Origin: Adlercreutzia shanghongiae
Lineage (GTDB): Bacteria; Actinomycetota; Coriobacteriia; Coriobacteriales; Eggerthellaceae
Reading direction: 5' to 3'
DNA: 64,000 bases
NCBI RefSeq assembly: GCF_035830635.1
Contig: NZ_JAYMFI010000003.1
Coordinates: forward strand, 186,001 to 250,000
Shown in pieces: positions 26,808 to 35,800 of the stretch. The number at the start of each line of letters is the position of its first letter. Within the stretch, counting starts at the first letter, position 1. Both the position numbers and the translations under genes were made by a program. The notes under the pieces were generated by a model. That model saw nothing but the letters and a program-made list of their open reading frames with translations, ran no database searches and had not been told where the DNA came from.

Positions 26808-27728
26808 TTACCAGTTCACGCCATCGGTGAGCGTGGGCACGTCGGTAACGGTCACGTCCTCGACGGCCGGAATCTCGTAATCGTCGACAACCTCGGCCAG
26901 CACGCCGGTTAAGGCCGCGCGACCGGCCTCGGTGGCACGCCAGGCTCCCTCGCTCCACACGAAGGCGCCGGCTCGCTCGAGGCTTTCCACGAAATGCTGA
27001 ACGTAGAAGCGGCGGTTGTCGGCTACGGCCGGATCAGTGTCCACGGCTACGGACATGAGGCCCATGGTGGAGCCCTCGTCGGTATCGGCCATGAGGAGAA
27101 TGCGCTTGTACACGGGCAGGAACTCCGGCTCCTTGGCGAAGAGGCGCTCGATGCGCGCGGCGGGGTCATCCTCGCCAAGCACGGTGGTGCCGGCCTCGGT
27201 GGTGCGCCAGTACACCGTCGGGGGCGTGGTGGGACGCCAGAACTCGCGGCCGTCCACCTCCACGATCTCGGGGGCGGCCACCTCAGCAGTGTAAGGTGCG
27301 CCGTCGGCGGTCACGCGCTCAAGTCCGCCGGCCACTTCCAGCATGGTGCAGAAGTTGGAAGGGGTGTACACAGAGAACTTGCGGCCGCTGATGCGCTCGA
27401 CGGCTCCCTTGAGTTCCTCGGTGCTCATCGGCTGCTCGCAAGCGGCCAGCACGCCGAGAAGCGTGGCGCGGTGCGGACGCATCTGGGAGAGCAGCTCGCG
27501 GGTGCGCTCGTCGGTGGGGCGGGCGGCATAGGCCGGGTCGTCGGTGCGCACGGACTTCTCAATGACCGGCACGCGGTCGGGGTCGGGGGGCAGAAACTCG
27601 CTGCGCCCCTCGGTGTTGGGCAGGAAGATCTCCGACGAATCCAGCTCCTTGGGGCCTGAGTCCACGGCCCAAGTGTCCAAGGTCGGGTCGAAGCTGAAAT
27701 TGAACGCGGACAAATCCGGTGTGCTCAT
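26808..27728 (-). CDS. Conserved-context protein of unknown function (306 aa)
   Basis: Not recognised. Acidic, no signal peptide, no membrane helix, no cysteine motif. Residues 75-150 (LLGVLAACEQPMSTEELKGA and on) and 240-290 (VQHFVESLERAGAFVWSEGA) look like two winged-helix modules, as in transcription or assembly factors. It sits between the helicase-C-like gene and torD with 9-12-base gaps, so it is co-translated with a molybdoenzyme chaperone and electron carriers. A role in regulating or assembling the respiratory complex is inference from context only. Confidence 0.65.
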   Translation of the reverse strand: MSTPDLSAFNFSFDPTLDTWAVDSGPKELDSSEIFLPNTEGRSEFLPPDPDRVPVIEKSVRTDDPAYAARPTDERTRELLSQMRPHRATLLGVLAACEQPMSTEELKGAVERISGRKFSVYTPSNFCTMLEVAGGLERVTADGAPYTAEVAAPEIVEVDGREFWRPTTPPTVYWRTTEAGTTVLGEDDPAARIERLFAKEPEFLPVYKRILLMADTDEGSTMGLMSVAVDTDPAVADNRRFYVQHFVESLERAGAFVWSEGAWRATEAGRAALTGVLAEVVDDYEIPAVEDVTVTDVPTLTDGVNW

Positions 27729-27740
27729 GAAAACTCCTCT

Positions 27741-28418
27741 CTAGTTCAGGTCGGCGTCGCGCAGGAAGCGCTGGCCGCCGATGGTGCTCGGCCGCTGGGC
27801 TCCCATCTCGCCGATGAAGCGGCTGGGGGCGCACAGGGCGGAAACGACGCCGCCGCGGGTCGCAGTGCGCCGATAGGGCAGGCGAATGTGGTCGGCCAGC
27901 GCCTTGTCGGCCTGGCAGAAGTAGGAAAGCACCAGGTTTTGGTGCTCGCCGCTGGTCAGCTGCGCGAAGGCCTCGCGCTGGATCGCAAGGGCCTCGCGGC
28001 TCGCTGGATCCTCGCCGATGGCCGCCGCCGTGGGCATGAGTCCCTCGGTGCAGCCGACGACGAACAGCCAGTCAAAGGCGCCGTTGCCAAGGCGGAAGTC
28101 GAAGATGGCCGCGCGGTTGCCCTCGGCATCAAGACGGCCCTCGCAAATCTCGGCGGCCACGCCCATGACCTTGCAGGCTTGGGCAAGCTGGCCAGCCCAG
28201 GTGCGATTCGGCACGGCAAACCCGATATGGCGCGCCATGGTGCGCTTATCGCGCAGCAAAGCCGCCGCTCCACAGGCGATGCCCTGGGCCTCGGCGAGGG
28301 GAGAATCCCACTTCACCAAGGTGCGCACGGTGCCAGTCGGGCAAGTGGCGGTCAGGCAAGTGCCGGTCGGGCTGGTGCCGGTCGTGCACGTGGCGGTTTC
28401 GATGTTTCCGGACGTCAT
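27741..28418 (-). CDS. UvrD C-terminal-like protein with pentapeptide-repeat N-terminus
   Basis: A 225-residue protein. After the start, residues 9-33 are five-residue repeats (TCTTG-TSPTG-TCLTA-TCPTG) encoded by a 15-base tandem repeat. The rest matches the last domain of the 22237-24003 protein: FAVPNRTWAGQLAQACKVMG, FDWLFVVGCTEGLMP and NLVLSYF. No Walker A motif, so it is not a complete ATPase. Third... gaps to its neighbours are 12 bases on both sides, showing a tight operon. Function unknown; it could partner the P-loop protein downstream. Confidence 0.65.
   Translation of the reverse strand: MTSGNIETATCTTGTSPTGTCLTATCPTGTVRTLVKWDSPLAEAQGIACGAAALLRDKRTMARHIGFAVPNRTWAGQLAQACKVMGVAAEICEGRLDAEGNRAAIFDFRLGNGAFDWLFVVGCTEGLMPTAAAIGEDPASREALAIQREAFAQLTSGEHQNLVLSYFCQADKALADHIRLPYRRTATRGGVVSALCAPSRFIGEMGAQRPSTIGGQRFLRDADLN
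28330..28404. repeat. 15-base in-frame tandem repeat, five copies
   Basis: Units of 15 bases start at 28330, 28345, 28360, 28375 and 28390 (consensus GTGCCGGTCGGGCAA). They encode the cysteine/threonine pentapeptides directly after the start codon of the gene at 27741-28418. Length changes would keep the frame. Confidence 0.85.
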
Positions 28419-28430
28419 GGAAGGCTCCGG

Positions 28431-29273
28431 CTAGTCGACGAAGGCCGCCGCGGCAGAATCGTAGGTGCGCTCGGCGCCGTTGGCGTCGACGACTGTCCAC
28501 AGCGTGTAGTCCACGGCGAAATCGAAGGGATCCTCCTCGTCTTCCACCTCGCGCTCCGGTTTGGGCAGGGTGGGGGAGTCCGTGGGCGGCACGGCGGTGT
28601 TCTCGTAGCTCTTGGCGATAATGTCCTCGGCCAGCAGTTCCTCGCGCGTCTTCGGCGTCTCCTCAATAACCTCCTCGACGTCCTCCTCCTCGGGCTCTTC
28701 CAGGGCCTCGGGGTGCTCGACGATCCAGGCGTCCCAAGCCGCGTCGCGCTGCTCGGTCCATGCGGTGGCCGTGGGCATCTCCACGCGCACCGCCTCGGCG
28801 AAGGTGCCGTCGTTGCGCAGCGTGCGCGCGGCGGTGACCAGTTCCGCCACGGCCGGATCAATGGCGCCGGCTCCTTGAGGATGCACGGCCACGATAAAGG
28901 CGCCGGCCCCCAGCTCGATGTTCAGCGTCTCGAAGTGAACCTCCGGGTTGCCGATCTTGCGCTGGCGGTCGTTGAACACCTTCATGTTGTTGCCGACCTT
29001 GTGCAGCAGGTTGCCGATCCACGGACCCACAATGGTGTCCCAGCGCTCGTCGGCGCCTTCGTCGGCAGAATTCAAATAGGAGTAGGTGCCCATGTTCACG
29101 ATGGCTCGCGCCGTGTTGCGCACGGGAGCATCTTCGCTCTCGGGCGCGTGGGTGCGAATGACCGGCGTGCCGATATGGGCGTAGCTGCGGTTGATTTCGA
29201 GGATGGTCTGCTTGGCGGCGCTGCGCTCGTCCAAATCGAGCACCAGCGTCAGCGATGGTCTCAGCAGTGCCAT
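28431..29273 (-). CDS. Unknown acidic protein, first gene of respiratory-linked operon (280 aa)
   Basis: Not recognised. Soluble; the N-terminal 150 residues look like a globular alpha/beta domain (LTLVLDLDERSAAKQTILEI), followed by a strongly acidic Glu-rich segment (190-215) and a Pro/Glu linker to a C-terminal tail. No signal peptide. GGAGGGAAC precedes ATG 29273. It opens the operon that continues with the helicase-C-like protein, the 306-residue protein, TorD, NapG-like and NapH-like, and is divergent from a multi-[4Fe-4S] protein. Confidence 0.65.
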   Translation of the reverse strand: MALLRPSLTLVLDLDERSAAKQTILEINRSYAHIGTPVIRTHAPESEDAPVRNTARAIVNMGTYSYLNSADEGADERWDTIVGPWIGNLLHKVGNNMKVFNDRQRKIGNPEVHFETLNIELGAGAFIVAVHPQGAGAIDPAVAELVTAARTLRNDGTFAEAVRVEMPTATAWTEQRDAAWDAWIVEHPEALEEPEEEDVEEVIEETPKTREELLAEDIIAKSYENTAVPPTDSPTLPKPEREVEDEEDPFDFAVDYTLWTVVDANGAERTYDSAAAAFVD

Positions 29274-29325
29274 GTTCCCTCCTTTGCTCTCGATTCCCCA
29301 ATACGGCGAGTCAGTTTAGGAGGGC

Positions 29326-29377
29326 TTTCATAGACGGAATAATATGGCCCCTATGATTTCCCCTATGAAATGGCCTT
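29326..29377 (+). promoter_or_regulatory. Operator-like motif P1 in divergent promoter
   Basis: TTTCATAG (29326-29333) and CTATGAAA (29363-29370) are an inverted pair, and GAATAATA (29337) is followed 17 bases later by CCTATGAAATGGCCTT (29362). A near-identical arrangement occurs at 32639-32680 before the molybdoenzyme operon. Probable site for a shared regulator, possibly the membrane LuxR protein encoded between them. Confidence 0.5.
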
Positions 29378-29414
29378 TATGATGACGAAAACGCCAAGGA
29401 CGCAAGGGGGAATT

Positions 29415-30599
29415 ATGGCGAGTATCGATACCATGTTGGGGCTCATCGACAAGTTGGAAAGCCCTTATATCACCGTTCATCAGGAGCGCTGCGTGCTGGT
29501 GCGCAATTGCCACGCCGACTGCCTGCGCTGTGCTAAGTCCTGCGCCTCGGGCTGCATCCACTACGATGGCGAGGTGCTTTCGGTGTCTCCGGAAAAGTGC
29601 ATCGGCTGCGGCACCTGCGCCACGGTCTGCCCCACCTGCGCTCTGGAGGCCCATCATCCGGGGGACGCTGCCCTGGCAGCGGCCTGCCGCACGTCGCTTG
29701 CGGCCAACGAGGGCACGGTGTATCTGGGATGCGGCGAGCTGCTCGAGCGCGCCCGCGGACGCTACGACGAGGAGAAGATCGCGCGTGCTGAATGCCTTGG
29801 GCGCGTAGACGAATCGCTGCTGGCCTTCTGCGCTTGCGAGGGAGCTGCCGAGGTAGTGCTCATCCACGGCGACTGCGAGCACTGCTCCTATAACAGCGGG
29901 CGCGCCTGCGCTGAAATGGTGGCCGATACGGCCGAGAAGCTGCTGCAGGTGTGGAAGTCTCCCATGGAGGTGCGCTTCGCCCACAAACTGCCGGCTTCGG
30001 CCAAGAAGGCCGCCGATCACGATACGGCCCGCCGCGCCCTGTTCTCGGAAGCCTCGTCGGTGGCGGCGCGCGCCGGCGCCGTGGTAGCCGAGCAGGCGGT
30101 GGCCGAGGTGCTCAGCGAGGAGGAAGAGCCTGAAATCTCGCCGCGCTACACCAAGGTCATGGACGACGGCACCTTGCCTCATTTCGTGCCCGACCGTCGC
30201 GAGCGCCTGCTGGATTTCTTGGCCGAGCTCGGCGAGCCGGAGGACGTGATGATAGATACGCGTCTGTGGGGCCATGTGATTATCGACACGGACATCTGCG
30301 TCTCTTGCCAGATGTGCGCCACCTTCTGCCCTACGGGAGCGTTGGAGAAGTTCTCTGAAGAGGGCGGCACTTTCGGCGTCGATCACCGTCCGAGCGATTG
30401 CGTGAAGTGCCGCAGCTGCGAGGTCATTTGCCCGGCCCATGCCCTTGAAATCTCCGAAGAGGTCTTCGCCGTCGACTTGATGAACGGCGCCACGGAGCGC
30501 TACACCATGCGTCCCCGGGCCGTCAAGCACGACACGCCGCACACCATCTGGCATATGGCGCAGACCATGATGAATACCGACCAGGTATACGAGCGGTAA
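29415..30599 (+). CDS. Multi-[4Fe-4S] ferredoxin-like protein
   Basis: A 394-residue cytoplasmic iron-sulphur protein. N-terminal cysteines CHADCLRCAKSCASGC (about 34-49) precede a ferredoxin motif CIGCGTCATVCP near 63; a middle region with CEHC; then a C-terminal ferredoxin pair CVSCQMCATFCP near 296 and CVKCRSCEVICP near 330. The start at 29415 is chosen because CAAGGGGG is four bases upstream; an earlier in-frame ATG at 29370 lies inside the operator motif. Divergent from the TorD-NapGH operon. Likely an electron-transfer partner of that set; not a known enzyme that I can name. Confidence 0.75.
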   Translation: MASIDTMLGLIDKLESPYITVHQERCVLVRNCHADCLRCAKSCASGCIHYDGEVLSVSPEKCIGCGTCATVCPTCALEAHHPGDAALAAACRTSLAANEGTVYLGCGELLERARGRYDEEKIARAECLGRVDESLLAFCACEGAAEVVLIHGDCEHCSYNSGRACAEMVADTAEKLLQVWKSPMEVRFAHKLPASAKKAADHDTARRALFSEASSVAARAGAVVAEQAVAEVLSEEEEPEISPRYTKVMDDGTLPHFVPDRRERLLDFLAELGEPEDVMIDTRLWGHVIIDTDICVSCQMCATFCPTGALEKFSEEGGTFGVDHRPSDCVKCRSCEVICPAHALEISEEVFAVDLMNGATERYTMRPRAVKHDTPHTIWHMAQTMMNTDQVYER

Positions 30600-30821
30600 T
30601 CGCGCTGAGGCCGCCTTGAGGGGTCGGGCGAAGGGGTTTCGCAAGCGCTCACGTGCTAATGACGAGCGTAAAGGTCACTTTTGCCGCGAGGGGTTGACGC
30701 TGTGTTATCATCACGGAACGAAATTCTGCTGCGGACATACGGGGGAGCAGCTGCATAGACGAAAGGCGAAGGCGCCCGAGGGGCGTGCCGATGCCGCGCG
30801 ATGCGCTGGAGAAGGGGAGCC

Positions 30822-32579
30822 ATGAAACTTCCGTATATCAAGGTGGAGCTCGAGTACCGCGAGGAAGAGACAGGGGCGCCCGGCCGGCTGTCGCCGACGC
30901 TCATTGCCGGGTTCGGTCTGCATTGGGCCTGGATATTCCTCTTCATGTTCAACGGCCAGTACCTGCTGTTTCCTGAAGCTGCTTCCATGCAGACGCTGTT
31001 GTCGGGAACGTCGGGCGTCGTTCATGCCGCCGTTTTGCTGGGCTACGCGGTCTTTTTGAAGAAGGCGCGCGAGCTTTTCGGTACGCCTCAGCAGATACGC
31101 AGGAATCGCCTGTTGGCCGCTTGCCTGGTGGCCTGCGCCACGATACTGTGCTTCGCGGGCAACCTGGTGGGTGCGGGCCCCGCTGCCTCGGCGATCTTCG
31201 TCGGTGCCGGGGTGCTGAGCGGTATCGGGTCGGCCATGTTCCTCATGAGCTTCGGTGTTTCCTTCAGCGTGTGCGACTTGCCCACCATCGCTCTTTCCAC
31301 GGCTCTTTCCATTCCCGTGAGCGCCCTTCTGTTCGCGGCGGCCATCACGGTGGGCACGCTTTTCGTTCCCGCCTCGGCGCTCTTCTGTCTGGCGCTGCCT
31401 TTCTTGGAGCTGCTCTGCCTTAACAAATGCTCCGCCGATCTGGTGGATAAGCTGGAGTTCGCCTACCTGACCATGCCCGTGCGCACGGCCTCCTTTGCGG
31501 CCCGCGTTGGCGTGCCTTCCCTAATATTCGGCGTTATGGTGGGCGTTCTGAGAACCTGCTCGCTGGCCGGGCCGCTTTCGGCGGTTGTCCAAGTCAGCCA
31601 ATCGGCGGCCAAGGACTATTCCCTGGCTATCTTCACGGCGAGCCTGTTCGTGTGTCTGGCGCTCATTTTGGCCATGCTCACGCTGCGCAAATCGCGCAAT
31701 TTCTCCTTCCGCGTGTTCGCGCCTCTGATGGCCGCCTTGCTGGTGATGCTGTGCGCGCCCTTCGGCGAAGATGGCTTCTTCCGCGGGTTTGCCATGGCCA
31801 GCTGTTATTTCATGCTGGAGGCGAGCTTGTGGACCATGTACTCCGACATCGCCCAAAGCTACCGCGTAAGCGCGTTCACCACCTTTGGCTTCGGTCACGG
31901 CCTGCTGTCGGCCGGCTCGCTGGCAGGCTATCTTCTGTTGCAGCCCGGCGGTCCGCTGGCCGCTGTGCTGAGCGACCCCGTGGCGCTTGCGATGGTCGGT
32001 TTCGTCACGTTGACCTTCGGTGTGGCGACGCTGCCCAATGCTGCCGAGATGCGCAGCACGCTCATCCGTGGTCGTTTCTGCCCCCTTTTCGACGATCGCA
32101 CCGATTTGGAAGAGCTCATGAGCGGTGAGGCGCGCTACGAGATGGCCAGCGAGGCGCCGTCTGCGGAAGGTGCCGAGGCAGAGACCCCCGAGGTTCCGAA
32201 GGATCAGGGCGCCGTCGAGGCGGCCGTCCCCGCACCGGACGCAGTGAAACCTCAGGCCGAAGCGAAGCCTCAGACCGGCTTTGCCCTTTCGGTACCCGAG
32301 CCCGGGCCCGCTATCGCCGCGCCCCAGGAGTCCCCAGAGCAGCGGGCCGGCCGCTTCAAGCGCAAGTGCGCCGCGGTGGCCGACACCTTCCTGTTGTCGC
32401 GCAAGGAGACCGAGGTGCTGTTCCTTTTAGCCAAGGGGCGCAACTCTGCCGCCATTCAGGAGAGCCTCTATATTTCCGCTGGCACGGCCAACACCCATAT
32501 GCGCCATATCTATCGCAAGCTCGACGTTCATTCCCAGCATGAGCTTATCGACCTCGTCGAGTCCATGAAAGTGGAATAA
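30822..32579 (+). CDS. Membrane-embedded LuxR-family regulator
   Basis: A 585-residue fusion: about 10-12 membrane helices (30-400), a Pro/Ala/Glu linker (410-510), and a C-terminal LuxR helix-turn-helix (LSRKETEVLFLLAKGRNSAA, then SAGTANTHMRHIYRKLDVHS). This architecture is characteristic of Eggerthellaceae, where such genes sit beside reductases and probably sense the substrate. AGGGGAG precedes ATG 30822. It lies between the divergent FeS cluster and the molybdoenzyme operon, whose promoters share a motif. A ROS or quinone signal cannot be excluded as the trigger. Confidence 0.85.
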   Translation: MKLPYIKVELEYREEETGAPGRLSPTLIAGFGLHWAWIFLFMFNGQYLLFPEAASMQTLLSGTSGVVHAAVLLGYAVFLKKARELFGTPQQIRRNRLLAACLVACATILCFAGNLVGAGPAASAIFVGAGVLSGIGSAMFLMSFGVSFSVCDLPTIALSTALSIPVSALLFAAAITVGTLFVPASALFCLALPFLELLCLNKCSADLVDKLEFAYLTMPVRTASFAARVGVPSLIFGVMVGVLRTCSLAGPLSAVVQVSQSAAKDYSLAIFTASLFVCLALILAMLTLRKSRNFSFRVFAPLMAALLVMLCAPFGEDGFFRGFAMASCYFMLEASLWTMYSDIAQSYRVSAFTTFGFGHGLLSAGSLAGYLLLQPGGPLAAVLSDPVALAMVGFVTLTFGVATLPNAAEMRSTLIRGRFCPLFDDRTDLEELMSGEARYEMASEAPSAEGAEAETPEVPKDQGAVEAAVPAPDAVKPQAEAKPQTGFALSVPEPGPAIAAPQESPEQRAGRFKRKCAAVADTFLLSRKETEVLFLLAKGRNSAAIQESLYISAGTANTHMRHIYRKLDVHSQHELIDLVESMKVE

Positions 32580-32604
32580 GTCGCGCAACGGTGGCGTTTG
32601 GGCT

Positions 32605-32680
32605 GGTCATTCCCGCATCATATGACCTCATTTTCCCAGAATAATAGCGTGAAATCATAAGCCTCCTATGAAGGGGCCTT
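32605..32680 (+). promoter_or_regulatory. Operator-like motif P2 upstream of the molybdoenzyme
   Basis: GGTCAT (32605) and ATGACC (32622) form a spaced palindrome. GAATAATA (32639) is followed 18 bases later by CCTATGAAGGGGCCTT (32665), matching motif P1 at 29337-29377. The start codon is 157 bases further on. Confidence 0.5.
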
Positions 32681-32836
32681 CCCGCACCCTCCTTACAATT
32701 TCGCCCGTAAGGCACCGACTCTGCTCGCGTCCCGGGGAAGACGAACCGTCCTGTTCGGTTCGTGGGACAAGTCGCCCGCAGCTTCGATGCGCAAGAAGAA
32801 TGGCAAAGGAAAAGGAAAGAGAGAGGTGGGGATTTT

Positions 32837-35800
32837 ATGGCACAGCTAACCATGTCGCGTCGCAACTTTATGAAGACGATGGCCATTACCGGTGCAGCTG
32901 CAGCAGTAAGTTCCTCGGCGGTCGCGCCCATGCGAGCTCTCGCCGAAGATGCCAACGCCACCGCTGGCGAGCTGAAGCACGTTCGTACGTGCTGCCGCGC
33001 CTGCGGTAAGGTGGAGTGCGGCGTCTGGGTGACGGTTCAGGACGGCAAGGCCATCAAGGTTGAGGGCGACGAGTCTGCTCCCCAGAGCCGCGGCCATTGC
33101 TGCGCGAAGTCGCAGTCTTCCATGCATGCGGCGTATCACCCCGATCGTCTGCGCTACCCTGTGAAGCGCACGAACCCCAAGGGTTCCGACGATCCCGGTT
33201 GGGTGCGCATCACCCTGGACGAGGCCTTTGAGCTGGCCGGCCAGGGCCTGGGCGAGTGCGTCGACAAGTACGGCGGACAGTCCATCTTCGTTATGTGCGG
33301 CACGTCCCGCGTGTGGTCCCTTGGCCCCTACCAGGGCATGAAGCAGCTGTTCGGCACCCCGAACGCTCACTTGGCCTACCAGGTCTGCAAGGGCCCGCGT
33401 CACTGGGCCGGCATCATGACCGACGAGATGGGCTCCCCTTGGATGGAAGTCGAGGCCGAGCCGAAGGTGTACGTGCAGTGGGGTACCGCTGTTGAGTATT
33501 CTAACTACGACACCACGAACCGCACCATTTCGGACGTGGCCCCGCACGCCACGGCGCACATCTGCGTCGACCCGCGCGTGACGCCGTTGTCCAAGGAAGC
33601 CGACATCTGGCTGCCCCTGCGTCCCGGTTCCGACGGCGCGCTGGCTCTCGGCTGGTTCAACTGGATCATCGAGAACGAGGCCTACGACGACACCATGGTG
33701 CGTCGCTGGTCCAATGCTCCGTTCTTGTTCTGCGACGAGAAGCCTTGGAAGACCGAGGGCTGGCTCGTTGAGGGCAACGGCGGCATCAATATGCGCACGA
33801 AGCTCATCACCGAGGCCGACATCAAAGAAGGCGGCAAGTACCAGCGCTTCATGGTGTGGGACGAGAACAACAACCGTCTTACCTACTGGGATGCCGAAGA
33901 GGGCAAGTGGGAAGGCGAGATGCACAAGATCCCGACCACGGGCTCGTTCATCGAGCATCCGCTCGAGGGCCTCGTGGCTCCCGGCTGGCTGCCCGACCCC
34001 TCCGTGTGGTGCGATCCGGCGGACGCCAAGTTCGACAGCTACTGGGACGAGGGCAACGAGAAGGGCAAGACCACCAATCCGGCCGGCCTGCCCAAGAAGC
34101 CCGCGCTGTTCCCCGGCGAGGTCGAGGTTCAGCTGAAGGACGGCAAGACCTACAAGTGCCGTACCGTCTGGGACGGCTTCCATGATCTGACCAGCCAGTA
34201 CACCTGGGACAAGGTCGAGGAGATCACCGGTGTGCCCGGCGACAAAGCCGAAGAGGCCGTGAAGGTGTGGACGACCCGCGTTGACCCGCGTCATGGCAAC
34301 GGCGGCATCCACTTCCAGCTCGCCTGCGATCAGAACGGCAATTCCATCCAGAACAACCGCGTGCTGCAGATGCTGTCCTGCGTGACCGGCAACTCCGACG
34401 AGCCCGCCGGCAACCGCGGCTCCTGCAAGAGCCAGTTCGACGGCAACCCCGGCCGCTCCAATATGCAAAAGGCCGCTCCCTGGGGGGATCAGGCCATCAC
34501 TTGGCCGGGCCGCGACTACTCCCTCGAGGAAGTCGCCAAGCACATGCAGGACTTCGTGCAGTACCTGCTCGACGAGAACTCGCCTCTGGCCGAGCGCTAC
34601 GGCAACAAGGTGCCCAGCGACGAGGAGGCCATCGTCATCGCCAAGCGCATGGGCGGCGCCATGCTTCCCTCTCAGGGCTGGCCGAACCCGACTACCATCT
34701 TCATGCGCCAGGCCGGCCAGGTCGACGCCGACCGCTTCCCGCTGAACCGCTTCTGGGCCCGCTGGGCTGACTCTAACGCCATCTGGGACGCCTGCCTGCA
34801 GGATCCGGATTGGTCGCTGGCCATGGAGAACGAGAACAAGGAAGTGGGCTACAACGTCAAGGAGACCCTGTACGCCCTTCACGGCGGCGTGTGCCAGTCC
34901 GGCGATATCATGAACATGGGCAACATCGCCCGTGCTTGGGACGCCACCACGCAGCTCGACTTCTTCGTCGACATCAACCTGTGGTTCTGCCCGAACAACG
35001 GCAACGCCGACATCATCTTCCCCTGCCAGCACTGGATGGAGATCGACTCCACCCGCGTTTCCCAGGGTTCCGGCGGCATGTTCGGTTGCTGCTGCCAGGC
35101 CATCGAGGCGCCCGGCGAGACCATCTACGACCCCGACTGGAACGTGGGTATGTACAAGGCCATGGGCGTGCCGTGGAACACGAAGGACCCGGACGCCGCT
35201 CCGGCCGAGAACCTCAACTTCAAGCCGCAGTGCCAGGCCTTCATCGACAAGTGGACCGAGCAGCTGGGCGACGAATACGACGCTTCCGGCGCGCCGAGCT
35301 ACCTGTGGCCCGACCATGACCGCGTGCTGAAGGACAACGTCGACGCCTGGAAGACTGCTGAGTTCCCGGATGGCCCGACTTGGGCCGAGGCTAAGCAGTG
35401 GTTCACCGAGCACGGCTGGATGGACTGCCGCGAGTGGCATCCCGAGCGCTGGGGCACCTTCCGTCGTCACGAGATGGGCTGGCGTCGTCAGCAGGGCGGC
35501 TTCAACCTGTTCCCGCTCGTCGACTTCCATCCTGGCTTCATGACCGCCTCTGGTCTGATCGAGATCTGGTCGCTGGTGTGCGAGGCTTACATCTGCAACA
35601 TGGGCGAGGTGCCGGAGGATTCCGACAAGTGGGCCCATTCCGACCTGCCGCACTTCCAGGGCGACGACGATCGCTTCCCGATCTACCGCGAGCCCACCGA
35701 CTCGCCGGTGGCCAAGCCCGAGCTGTACGATCCGGCCCTGATCGACCAGGCCGATGACACGTACTTCATGAACCACGGCTACAAGGACACCCTGAAGGCT

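Noticed and set aside
28330..28404. 15-base repeat as a CRISPR array
   Set aside because: Units are contiguous without spacers and encode protein; no cas genes in the window.
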